From JAWPMV01 sp039819665 (GTDB lineage: Bacteria; Bacteroidota; Bacteroidia; J057), in assembly GCA_039819665.1 (NCBI GenBank), contig JBCBRM010000007.1, forward strand, positions 130,931-194,930: a stretch of DNA of 64,000 nucleotides. Reading direction: 5' to 3'. Positions within the stretch are counted from its first letter, which is position 1. Each line of letters opens with the position of its first letter. The translations under genes and the position numbers were made by a program. The notes under the pieces were generated by a model that was not told where the DNA came from, searched no databases, and saw only the letters and a program-made list of their open reading frames with translations. Below, piece after piece: positions 37,023 through 45,237 of the stretch.

Positions 37023-37202
37023 AACTAAAAATATGCAGGCTTTCGCTTAGACCCAAATGAATTTTACTCCTATTTTACCAATTATTTCCAACTTAGCTTG
37101 CAATTTTAAGCTAGAACTTACGCGTGTTACATCAGGGCAAAGCTTTACATAATTTATGCAGCACATATTACCCATATTGTACTATTGCAATCCGCGTAAT
37201 AC

Positions 37203-37877
37203 ATGCGAAAAGTTTTCGTACTTGGAATGCTTGCTTTACTCTTCGCTGGAATAAGCTACATATTCTGGAAGGAAGAATTGCGTTATAGCATCCCAACTCC
37301 CATTCCTACAGATTACCAAGAGGTTTCCATAGGAAGTTGTATAGAGTTACCTCTTTCTGCCAATCAATGGAATTCTCACAAAGCACAATTTTTACATTTT
37401 TTTAATCCTGATTGTCCCTGCTCGCGCTTCAATGCAACTCATTTTAGCTACTTGCTGAAAAACTTTGGGGACGAATTGGACTTTAGAATCATCATACCGG
37501 AGGGAGCTTCGGAAGAAAGAACAAGAAAATTATTGAGCAAAAATGTACCTGTTCACCAGGATACAGAGGGAAAGTGGTCATTGCTAACCGGAGTTTATGC
37601 TTCCCCTCAGGCAGTTATTATCGATTCGAATCAGGCCCTTTACTATCGGGGCAATTACAACAAAGCCCGTTTCTGCACTTTCCCGGGAAGTAATTATGCA
37701 GAGATCAGTATAAATCTTCTCCTAAGAGGAAATGAGGCACCTGTCTGGGACTTTTATGCTAGTCGAGCCTATGGTTGTCAATTGCCGGAAGTAGGCAATC
37801 CTGTTTCGTCTTTTTTTTTCTGGTCTAACAATGAACACACAATTCCTTCTTTATGGAACGTGAACAATTCACATTAA
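37203..37877 (+). CDS. thioredoxin-fold protein with CxC motif (DUF6436-like)
   Basis: 224 residues, ATG at 37203. An N-terminal membrane segment (VFVLGMLALLFAGISYIFW) precedes a thioredoxin-like domain with FFNPDCPCSRFNATHF (~residues 69-84), the CxC motif typical of DUF6436 proteins, followed by VPVHQDTEGKWSLLTGVYAS and a cis-Pro-like SPQAVII. A DUF6436-like member would sit on the periplasmic face. Its role is not known. The downstream hybrid kinase gene starts inside its last 25 bases, so the two are translationally linked and may share a redox-sensing theme. That link is inference. Confidence 0.72.
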   Translation: MRKVFVLGMLALLFAGISYIFWKEELRYSIPTPIPTDYQEVSIGSCIELPLSANQWNSHKAQFLHFFNPDCPCSRFNATHFSYLLKNFGDELDFRIIIPEGASEERTRKLLSKNVPVHQDTEGKWSLLTGVYASPQAVIIDSNQALYYRGNYNKARFCTFPGSNYAEISINLLLRGNEAPVWDFYASRAYGCQLPEVGNPVSSFFFWSNNEHTIPSLWNVNNSH

Positions 37878-40800
37878 GCGCTGAACAAAGAAAGGCGCTC
37901 TTTAATTCAACCAATGAACGCTCAGATAATATCCTTCAGAAATTTTTGCTGGGAAGCTTTGTTCTGGGGATCATAATGGCTTTTGTCTATGACACCTGGT
38001 TGGTGGCCATAGCTGTCGGAGGCATGTCACTTATCGCATACTTTGGTACGAAAAAGCTACTTCCCGAATCCAATTTGTATCAATACGTAGGTTCAGCGGT
38101 TTTGGCCATTTTTATGGCGCAATACATCTATCAACTGCATGGGCTTTTTGAAATGCACTTTTTTGCATTTGTTGCCTGCACCCTCATGATCACCTATTCC
38201 AATTGGAGATTGCAGCTCCCCTTATTTGTAATCATAGTTGTTCATCATGCGACTTTTGCCTATATGCAATTTGTAGGAGTCGAAGGAATCTACTTCACTC
38301 AGCTTCCCTACATGGACCTGACCACCTTCCTTATCCATGCTGGTTTGGCTGGACTTATCATTTCTATTTGTGGCTTGTGGGGCTATTTCTCGGAGCAAAA
38401 GATCATCAATGATGGCATCAGAGCATTAAAGGCTGAGTTTGTGTTGGCGGAGAATCTCAAGATTGCCAAAACCATTAAAGAAGGAGATTTTGATTCGGAG
38501 CTTGCTACCAACAGCCAGGATCCACTCAGTGAGGCCTTATCAGAGATGCGTCAATTCTTAAAAGAAAATGTAGAGCGAGAAGCAGCTGAAAAATATTCTA
38601 GTCAAGGGGTCGCTCAAGTAAGTCGCTTATTAGCAGATATCAATACACTCGGAAAAGAAATTGGCTGGGAGAAATACATTGATAAAATCCTCAACCTTCT
38701 CTCTACTCATTTAAATGCCAGACAGGGAACCTTTTTTATGTTAAATGAAAAAGAGGAAGAACCCATGCTACAACTGCTGGCAGGATACGCATATGAGAAA
38801 CGGAAATTTATCAAAAACAAGATTCCTTTTGGGGAAGGACTGATAGGTCAGGTAGCACTGGAAAAGAAATACATCATAGTTAAAGATCTTCCAGAGGAAT
38901 ATTTTCTCATTTCCTCTAGTCTCGGAAGTGCGCATCCTAAAGAGGTTTTGGCCTGGCCCTTAATCGCTGACCAAAAGCTGGTAGGAGTAGTCGAATTTGC
39001 CAGTTTTAATAGCTTTGAAGAAAAGCATTTCAACTTTCTGGAAGAAGCCTCCTTTCGAATAGCCAGTACCCTCGCCAATGCTCAAGCTCAGGAAAGAACC
39101 CGCAGATTGCTAGAGGAATCTGTAGCCTTAAAAGTTAGTCTGGAAGAAAATAACCAGAAACTGGAAGCGCAGGCAGATCAATTGAAAGAATCTGAACAGG
39201 CTTTGAGACAACAACAGGAAAGCCTTTTGGATGCCAACACAGAACTGGAAGCCCAAAAGCAAGAGCTAGAAACCCAGAAAAAAGCCCTTATCGAACAAAA
39301 TGAAGAGATTGAATCAGCAAAAGCAGAATTGATTCAAAAAGCCGAAGAACTCGAGGCCAGCAACACCTATAAGTCTGAGTTTCTCGCCAATATGTCCCAT
39401 GAACTTAGGACGCCTCTTAACAGTATCCTCATCCTTGCCAACATCCTTGCCGACAATAAAGGTGAAAGACTAAGCGATAAGGATGTAGAACATGCGAAAG
39501 TGATTCACAAGGCGGGAAGTGATCTACTTACCCTGATCAATGATATCCTCGACCTGTCTAAAATTGAGGCAGGTAAACTCGATCTTTTAATGGAAGCAGT
39601 AGGATTTGATGAGGTGGCTAAAGACATGGAAATGATGTTTGAGCATGTCGCAGAGAAAAAAGGGATCAATTTTGAAATTGAGGTAGATGAAAAGTTGCCC
39701 AATTATTTTGAAAGTGATAGAGTAAGGCTGGAACAAATCATCAAAAATCTTCTTTCCAATGCCTGCAAATTCACCAATAAAGAAGGCACTGTTAAACTGG
39801 GAATCCAGCTGGCAGACAGTTCGGCAAACTTCAAAAACGAAAACTTACAAGATACTGATCGCATCGTTTCATTTGCCGTTTCAGATACTGGTATCGGCAT
39901 CCCGAAAGAAAAACAAGCTAAAATATTTGAAGCATTTAGTCAGGCAGATGGATCAACTAGTCGTAAATACGGAGGTACAGGTTTGGGACTTTCAATTTGT
40001 GTTCAATTAAGTCATTTATTAGGAGGAGAAGTTCAGCTGGAGAGTGAGGAGAATTCAGGAAGCACCTTTAGTCTATACCTTCCTCTACATGCAGTAAGCG
40101 CTGATCATACTCCCAATGATGACCAATCTCTATTCAAACCTTCAATTCCTCAGTTGAAAAATACTGACCGAAGTAATTCAACTATTCTGATTGTTGAAGA
40201 TCAGGAGTTACAAAATAAAGCCCTCGGCCAATTACTGAATCGCCACAATTTTCATTACAGCCAAACCTTCAATGGGCAGGATACCCTCACCTTATTGGCC
40301 GAAGAAAGAAAAGTAGACTGTGTAATTCTGGACTACAACCTGCCCGACATGACCGGTCTGGATGTATTGAAGGAGATTCGCCAAATCGAAGGTTTCCATC
40401 AGATTCCTGTGATCATCCATACAGCTGAAGATCTAAGCCTCGATATCCAGCAGGAAATCAATCAGTATACACGAACCATTATTTCCAAAGCCACTCAGTC
40501 TTCCCGAAGGCTGATAGATGAAATTAATCTACAATTAGGATATGAGGATGAGGAGGAAGAGATAGTGGTGAAAAAGAAGCCCAAAGCAAAGAAAGCTACC
40601 AAAACAACGAAGCCTAAGATTTCGAAAGCAAAAAAGACTGGTTCAGCTTCCACAGATTCAACTTTCTTAAAAGATAAACATGTCTTCCTGGTAGATGATG
40701 ACATGAGAAATATTTTCGCCATCTCAGCCATCATGGAAAGCAATAGCATAGCAGTCGAAACTGCTCTGAATGGAAAGGAAGCCCTGGAAAAGCTAGAGGA

Positions 40801-41044
40801 AGGACTCGAGCCGGACATCATCCTCATGGATATCATGATGCCGGAAATGGATGGATTTGAAGCAATTCAAAGAATCCGAAAGATGGAGAAATATCAGTCA
40901 ACCCCCATCATTGCGATTACGGCCAAGGCCATGGCAGAAGACAGACAAAATTGTCTCGATGCAGGTGCTGATGAGTACTTGTCCAAACCACTGGATACAG
41001 AACTCTTATTGAAACGAATGGAAGAACTACTAAAAAACTCATAA
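37853..41044 (+). CDS. membrane hybrid histidine kinase (6TM-HAMP-GAF-HisKA-HATPase-REC-REC)
   Basis: 1063 residues, ATG at 37853. Residues ~28-185 hold about six helices with a His-bearing signature (YQLHGLFEMHFFAFVACTLM, VVHHATFAYMQF) that recalls the membrane module of some chemoreceptors. A HAMP-like segment (~200-250) and a GAF domain (~255-410; RQGTFFMLNEKEEEPML) follow, then a coiled coil (~415-505). HisKA has FLANMSHELRTPLNS with His516. HATPase shows NLLSNACKF, DTGIGIPKEKQAKIF and GGTGLGLSI. Two receivers follow: VILDYNLPDMTG (Asp827) and ILMDIMMPEMDG (Asp993), joined by a ~35-residue Lys-rich linker. It starts within the upstream thioredoxin-like gene and ends in a TAATG overlap with cheR. 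Confidence 0.9.
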   Translation: MEREQFTLSAEQRKALFNSTNERSDNILQKFLLGSFVLGIIMAFVYDTWLVAIAVGGMSLIAYFGTKKLLPESNLYQYVGSAVLAIFMAQYIYQLHGLFEMHFFAFVACTLMITYSNWRLQLPLFVIIVVHHATFAYMQFVGVEGIYFTQLPYMDLTTFLIHAGLAGLIISICGLWGYFSEQKIINDGIRALKAEFVLAENLKIAKTIKEGDFDSELATNSQDPLSEALSEMRQFLKENVEREAAEKYSSQGVAQVSRLLADINTLGKEIGWEKYIDKILNLLSTHLNARQGTFFMLNEKEEEPMLQLLAGYAYEKRKFIKNKIPFGEGLIGQVALEKKYIIVKDLPEEYFLISSSLGSAHPKEVLAWPLIADQKLVGVVEFASFNSFEEKHFNFLEEASFRIASTLANAQAQERTRRLLEESVALKVSLEENNQKLEAQADQLKESEQALRQQQESLLDANTELEAQKQELETQKKALIEQNEEIESAKAELIQKAEELEASNTYKSEFLANMSHELRTPLNSILILANILADNKGERLSDKDVEHAKVIHKAGSDLLTLINDILDLSKIEAGKLDLLMEAVGFDEVAKDMEMMFEHVAEKKGINFEIEVDEKLPNYFESDRVRLEQIIKNLLSNACKFTNKEGTVKLGIQLADSSANFKNENLQDTDRIVSFAVSDTGIGIPKEKQAKIFEAFSQADGSTSRKYGGTGLGLSICVQLSHLLGGEVQLESEENSGSTFSLYLPLHAVSADHTPNDDQSLFKPSIPQLKNTDRSNSTILIVEDQELQNKALGQLLNRHNFHYSQTFNGQDTLTLLAEERKVDCVILDYNLPDMTGLDVLKEIRQIEGFHQIPVIIHTAEDLSLDIQQEINQYTRTIISKATQSSRRLIDEINLQLGYEDEEEEIVVKKKPKAKKATKTTKPKISKAKKTGSASTDSTFLKDKHVFLVDDDMRNIFAISAIMESNSIAVETALNGKEALEKLEEGLEPDIILMDIMMPEMDGFEAIQRIRKMEKYQSTPIIAITAKAMAEDRQNCLDAGADEYLSKPLDTELLLKRMEELLKNS

Positions 41045-41736
41045 TGACACAAACTCAAAGCATAGATTTTTCAAAAGGGACAACAGCTCCAGGAACAAGG
41101 GTAAGTTCACAACCGAGAATTATTTCTGGCCTGACTGAGCTTTTTCGAGATCCCGAATATTTTCGTCTCATCAGGCAGGAAATCATATCCTATCTGGAGA
41201 CCTTTTCACATCCAAAGGTCTGGCATGTGGGCTGTTCGACAGGAGAGGAAGTATTCTCAATGGCCATCCTTTTGCAGGAAGCCGCCTTATTTAATAAAAC
41301 AGATATCCTCGCCACAGATACTTACCAACATAGGCTGATTCAAGCAAAAAATGGCCGCCTGAGTACAAGGATGTTGGAACAATATCAAGACAACTTTAAG
41401 GAGAGTGGAGTCAAAGGGAAATTCGAGGATTACTTCAATACAAGTGCGGGTTATCTGGAACTGAAAGCCAGTCTTCTACAAAGGCTCAATTTCTTTCGCC
41501 ACGACATTCTCCAGGGGGCCAGTCCCAATACCTTTTCCTGCATTTTCTGCAGAAATGTACTTTTCTATTATCCTCCGGAAAAGCAAGTCCAAATCCTGGA
41601 GAAATTACTCGACAGCCTGAGTCCCATGGGATTTTTGGTACTGGGTCGAGTAGAAGACCTCCGATTTTCTCCCCTGAAAAAGCATCTGAAAATCTTGCGT
41701 AAAGGGTACTCCATTTATCAAAAAACAAGTTTCTGA
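41044..41736 (+). CDS. CheR-type protein-glutamate methyltransferase lacking CheR_N
   Basis: 230 residues, ATG at 41044 overlapping the kinase stop by one base. The SAM-dependent methyltransferase domain is intact: FRDPEYF, WHVGCSTGEEVFSMA (~60-74), ILATDTY, and FCRNVLFYYPPEKQVQILE. The usual ~70-residue all-helical CheR N-terminal domain, which contacts receptor substrates in classical CheR, is replaced by a short tail (MTQTQSIDFSKGTTAPG). No chemoreceptor, CheB, CheW or CheA gene is nearby. Both neighbours are hybrid kinases, so it probably acts within a CheR-HK signalling module; the target glutamates are unknown. Two bases separate it from the next kinase gene. Confidence 0.88.
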   Translation: MTQTQSIDFSKGTTAPGTRVSSQPRIISGLTELFRDPEYFRLIRQEIISYLETFSHPKVWHVGCSTGEEVFSMAILLQEAALFNKTDILATDTYQHRLIQAKNGRLSTRMLEQYQDNFKESGVKGKFEDYFNTSAGYLELKASLLQRLNFFRHDILQGASPNTFSCIFCRNVLFYYPPEKQVQILEKLLDSLSPMGFLVLGRVEDLRFSPLKKHLKILRKGYSIYQKTSF

Positions 41737-41737
41737 T

Positions 41738-44065
41738 ATGTCTTTTTCAGAAAAAATAAATATTCTCCTGGTTGATGATGTTCCTGCAAATCTTGTAGCA
41801 CTAGAAGCCGTTATTGAACGAGATGAAACCAAGATCTATACGGCTTCATCTGGAAATGAGGCATTAAAACTGGCCTGGGAAATCCCTTTTGCCATTGCCC
41901 TTATCGATGTTCAGATGCCAGAAATGGATGGTTTTGAGTTGGTCCAGCTTCTAAAATCCAATAATAAGACCCGTGAGATCATCTGTATCTTTGTGACAGC
42001 AATCAGTAAGGAGAGTCGCTACGCAGTCAAAGGTTTGCAAGCCGGAGCCATTGATTATCTGTATAAACCTCTCGATCCAATGGTAACCAATGCAAAGCTG
42101 GATACCTATCTAGAATTGTACAGACAAAGACAGAAACTCCTTTCTCAAAATAAAAAATTGGAAAACTACGCATTGCGAATCGACAATGCAGGAGATATAA
42201 ATGCCATGGTATCGGTAGATACCATGAAGATCGAGGAGATCAATCCCGTAGTTTCAGAAATCCTCGGTTATGAACCTAAAAACCTCATTGGGTTAAGTCT
42301 TTTTGACCTCATGCATCCAGAAGAGCTCGATGGGATAAAAAGCCTGTTAAAAACATTCTTTGATCAAGGAGATCAGCATATAAATTTTGAGTGCCGCTTT
42401 AGGAATACTCGCCATGACTACATCTGGTTAAATGTCCAGACCGTACATAAATATGGCTTCCTCTTTGTGAATGCCCGAGATGTTTCCGCAAGTCGACATT
42501 TTATCCAGGAAATCGTAAAAGCCAAACAACAAGCCGAAGCAGAAAAGGTCGCCAAGGAAGAATTTCTGGCAAATATGAGCCATGAAATTCGGACACCAAT
42601 GAATGGTATACTGGGCCTTTCCAGGCTATTGAAGGAATCAAATCTGGAAGATGAGCAGAAAGAGACCGTTGATCTTATTTTACAATCCTCCCAATCTCTG
42701 CTAAAGATTATCAACGACATCCTCGATCTTTCTAAAATCGAATCAGGCAAATTTTCTCTGGAAATGATCGATTTTCAGTTGAAAAAAGTGCTTCAAACAG
42801 TCGTCAGCCTTTTGCAAACAAAAGCAGAAGAGAAAAATCTCAAGCTCTACTTCGAGATTGTCAGCAATGTCCCCGAATTTTTAATTGGTGATCCTCACAG
42901 ACTCAGCCAGATTCTCATCAATCTGATTGGAAATGCCATTAAATTTACCTCACAGGGAGAAGTAAAAGTTTTGGCACAGGTAAATAAGGGTGAAGACGAA
43001 AATATTACCTTGAAAATAGCCGTTCAGGATACTGGTATTGGAATTCCTAAGGAAAAGCTGGAAAGTATTTTCGAAAGTTTTGCACAAGCCAGCAGCGATA
43101 CCAGCCGCAAATTTGGAGGAACCGGACTCGGTCTAACCATTTCAAAAAAACTGGTAGGGCTCCATGGCGGTGAAATTTGGGCAGAAAGTGAATTGGGTAA
43201 AGGGAGTAGCTTCATCTTCACCCTGAATTGTAACTCCAGCAAGAAAACCCTTCAGGATGAAGATGAAAATAAAAATCCATTCGAATTGTCAGGACTCGAA
43301 GGGAAACAGATTCTGTTGGTTGATGATAACAAGATCAACAGGATGGTAGGGAAAAAGACCCTAAAGCGTTGGGAGATAGAACTGGATCTGGCAGAAGACG
43401 GACAGGATGCATATAATAAATGCCAAGAAAAGAAATATGACCTCATCCTCATGGACATACAAATGCCAAATGTAGATGGATATCAGGCAAGTAAAATGAT
43501 CCGGGAGGACAAGGAAAATGCGAATACTGAAACTCCCATCATCGCACTTACGGCAAATGTCATGGCAAGCGTCATTGATAAATCCAGGATCGCAGGTATG
43601 GATGCCATTCAAAGCAAGCCTTTTGATCCCATACAGCTTTTTGAATGTATGAAGCGCCTGATTGAATCGGGTAGGCCTGAACGGTTCAATGATAATCGGG
43701 ATGAAATTGACCGCATAGACATCGAATATTTGCGTAATCTTTCAGGAGGAAGTCAGCAATTTGTTATTCAATACCTGCAAACTTTTATTTCACAAACTCC
43801 AAAATCACTAAACTTGATAGAAGAAGCTTGCGTTGAGGGGTCAATAGTAGCTTTGAATAAAGCTATTGAAAATCTCAAACAAGATTTTATTTACATAGAT
43901 TATCAGAGTGCCAAAGAGATTATTGCAAAAATCGACGCTTTTCACGACGGAAATGGCAATCGGGAAAATTTAAGGCAGATGGTACAACACCTGAAAGCAA
44001 TGGTGCAGGCCATGATCCAAAAATTCCAAGCAATCCTGGAAGATAATCAGATCATCGAAGGCTAA
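41738..44065 (+). CDS. hybrid histidine kinase (REC-PAS-HisKA-HATPase-REC-degenerate Hpt)
   Basis: 775 residues, ATG at 41738; no membrane segment, so soluble. The N-terminal receiver has LLVDD and ALIDVQMPEMDG (Asp57). A PAS domain spans ~150-265 (INPVVSEILGYEPKNLIGLS). HisKA has FLANMSHEIRTPMNG with His282. HATPase shows NLIGNAIKFT, DTGIGIPKEKLESIF and GGTGLGLTI. The second receiver has LILMDIQMPNVDGY (Asp573) and TANVMA. Residues ~660-770 look like an Hpt helical bundle (YLRNLSGGSQQFVIQYLQTF) but the HxxKSS site reads IENLKQDFIYID with no His. With the N-terminal receiver it resembles kinases controlled by an upstream phosphodonor. It completes the HK-CheR-HK operon. Confidence 0.9.
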   Translation: MSFSEKINILLVDDVPANLVALEAVIERDETKIYTASSGNEALKLAWEIPFAIALIDVQMPEMDGFELVQLLKSNNKTREIICIFVTAISKESRYAVKGLQAGAIDYLYKPLDPMVTNAKLDTYLELYRQRQKLLSQNKKLENYALRIDNAGDINAMVSVDTMKIEEINPVVSEILGYEPKNLIGLSLFDLMHPEELDGIKSLLKTFFDQGDQHINFECRFRNTRHDYIWLNVQTVHKYGFLFVNARDVSASRHFIQEIVKAKQQAEAEKVAKEEFLANMSHEIRTPMNGILGLSRLLKESNLEDEQKETVDLILQSSQSLLKIINDILDLSKIESGKFSLEMIDFQLKKVLQTVVSLLQTKAEEKNLKLYFEIVSNVPEFLIGDPHRLSQILINLIGNAIKFTSQGEVKVLAQVNKGEDENITLKIAVQDTGIGIPKEKLESIFESFAQASSDTSRKFGGTGLGLTISKKLVGLHGGEIWAESELGKGSSFIFTLNCNSSKKTLQDEDENKNPFELSGLEGKQILLVDDNKINRMVGKKTLKRWEIELDLAEDGQDAYNKCQEKKYDLILMDIQMPNVDGYQASKMIREDKENANTETPIIALTANVMASVIDKSRIAGMDAIQSKPFDPIQLFECMKRLIESGRPERFNDNRDEIDRIDIEYLRNLSGGSQQFVIQYLQTFISQTPKSLNLIEEACVEGSIVALNKAIENLKQDFIYIDYQSAKEIIAKIDAFHDGNGNRENLRQMVQHLKAMVQAMIQKFQAILEDNQIIEG

Positions 44066-44142
44066 ACAGTGTCTTTATATAAATCCAACCATATAGCAGA
44101 TTTTGCATACAAAATCCGCAAAGCTTTTCGTAGATTCCCCTC

Positions 44143-44532
44143 ATGGAAATCAAACTGTACGAAGGCGAAAAAAACTGGCGGGAAAAACCTTTTGCCACCC
44201 TGATAGACGATGAAGTTTTCTGGGGAGAAAAGGGCTGGTTTGAAGAGGCATTTCTGAGTATTAAAGACGATAAAATCTATCTGGGAAAGAAATCCTGGTT
44301 TGAAGAACCTTTTGCCACAGTAAAAGGCAATAAAGTTTATAAAGGAAGCAAAGAATTTTTAGAAGAACCTCTCGCAACAATTAAAGGAGAAAAAGTGTTC
44401 AAAGGGGATAAAGGTTGGTTTGAAGACGAAATTGCAACCGTAGACCCGGCAGATGTGATGGGTGGAGCCGTAGCGGCGGTTATTATCCTGCTCATGCACG
44501 AGGAATTTGTTGCGTTTAAACAAAAAAATTAA
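44143..44532 (+). CDS. 4-fold beta-flower-like repeat protein
   Basis: 129 residues, ATG at 44143. Five tandem ~20-residue units cover most of the chain: KLYEGEKNWREKPFATLIDD, EVFWGEKGWFEEAFLSIKDD, KIYLGKKSWFEEPFATVKGN, KVYKGSKEFLEEPLATIKGE and KVFKGDKGWFEDEIATVDPA. Each gives K[VI]Y.G.K.WFEEPFATV, a two-strand repeat that matches what I know as the 4-fold beta-flower domain. A short hydrophobic tail (GGAVAAVIILLMHEEF) follows and could be a membrane segment. Function is unknown. It lies between the signalling operon (77-base gap) and sod; its 3' end overlaps the sod promoter element. Confidence 0.72.
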   Translation: MEIKLYEGEKNWREKPFATLIDDEVFWGEKGWFEEAFLSIKDDKIYLGKKSWFEEPFATVKGNKVYKGSKEFLEEPLATIKGEKVFKGDKGWFEDEIATVDPADVMGGAVAAVIILLMHEEFVAFKQKN

Positions 44533-44537
44533 TTTCG
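44506..44537 (+). promoter_or_regulatory. candidate superoxide dismutase promoter
   Basis: TTTG (44506-44509), 20 bases, TAATTTCG (44530-44537), one base off TAnnTTTG. It overlaps the end of the preceding gene and predicts a ~35-base leader. Confidence 0.5.
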
Positions 44538-44549
44538 CTCTCTCAATAC

Positions 44550-44561
44550 ATGTTTAAACAT
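44550..44561. promoter_or_regulatory. 12-base palindrome in sod leader
   Basis: ATGTTTAAACAT is a perfect palindrome just downstream of the predicted start of transcription and 18 bases before the ATG; a possible operator. Confidence 0.35.
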
Positions 44562-44578
44562 TTATAAATATAAATACA

Positions 44579-45181
44579 ATGGCTTTTACACTCCCCGAAC
44601 TTCCTTATGCACATGATGCGCTTGAGCCACATATTGATGCCCGCACCATGGAAATCCATCACGGAAAGCACCATAACGGATATACAAATAAATTAAACGC
44701 TGCCATCGAAGGTACTGATCTGGCAGACAAAAGCATCGAAGATATTCTTGCTAGTGTTTCTTCTGCTTCTACCGGAGTTAGAAATAATGGAGGTGGATTT
44801 TACAACCACCGCCTTTTCTGGGAAGTAATGAGCCCAAATGGAGGCGGAGAGCCTACAGGTGCTTTGGCTGACGCTATCAATGCTGCTTTTGGTTCATTTG
44901 ATGAATTTAAGTCTGCTTTCTCATCAGCTGCCGGTACTCGTTTTGGTTCTGGTTGGGCTTGGTTGATTAAAAAAGCTGACGGTTCTGTGGCGGTTACTTC
45001 TACGCCAAATCAGGACAATCCTCTGATGGACCTTGCAGAGGAAAAAGGTACTCCCCTATTGGGAATTGACGTATGGGAACATGCCTACTACCTCAATTAC
45101 CAAAACCGTCGTCCTGACTATGTTGCTGCATTCTTCAATGTGATCAACTGGGACAAAGTTGCTGAAAAATTCGCAGGGTAA
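44579..45181 (+). CDS. sodA: Fe/Mn superoxide dismutase
   Basis: 200 residues, ATG at 44579. It dismutates superoxide to oxygen and hydrogen peroxide in the cytoplasm (no signal peptide). All four metal ligands are visible: His in MEIHHGKHHNGY (~27), His in FYNHRLFW (~77), and Asp and His in GIDVWEHAYYLNYQNRRPDY (~160-180). The FTLPELPYAHDALEPHIDAR start is standard for the family. Sequence alone does not decide iron, manganese or cambialistic use, so the sodA symbol is for the family only. It appears to be transcribed from its own promoter and ends at a strong hairpin shared with the convergent gene. Confidence 0.95.
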   Translation: MAFTLPELPYAHDALEPHIDARTMEIHHGKHHNGYTNKLNAAIEGTDLADKSIEDILASVSSASTGVRNNGGGFYNHRLFWEVMSPNGGGEPTGALADAINAAFGSFDEFKSAFSSAAGTRFGSGWAWLIKKADGSVAVTSTPNQDNPLMDLAEEKGTPLLGIDVWEHAYYLNYQNRRPDYVAAFFNVINWDKVAEKFAG

Positions 45182-45203
45182 TCCTGTTCGGAATATGCAA
45201 ATA

Positions 45204-45237
45204 AAAAGGCTGCGATTGTTTCGCAGCCTTTTTTTAT
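45204..45237. terminator. bidirectional rho-independent terminator
   Basis: AAAAAGGCTGCGA (45204 on) pairs with TCGCAGCCTTTTT around a short loop, with a long T-run. It closes sod and overlaps the stop codon of the convergent gene (45234-45236). Confidence 0.9.

Noticed and set aside
41044..41736. CheR as truncated or frameshifted gene
   Set aside because: The methyltransferase core is complete, the start overlaps the upstream stop, and no lost N-terminal domain is found in another frame.
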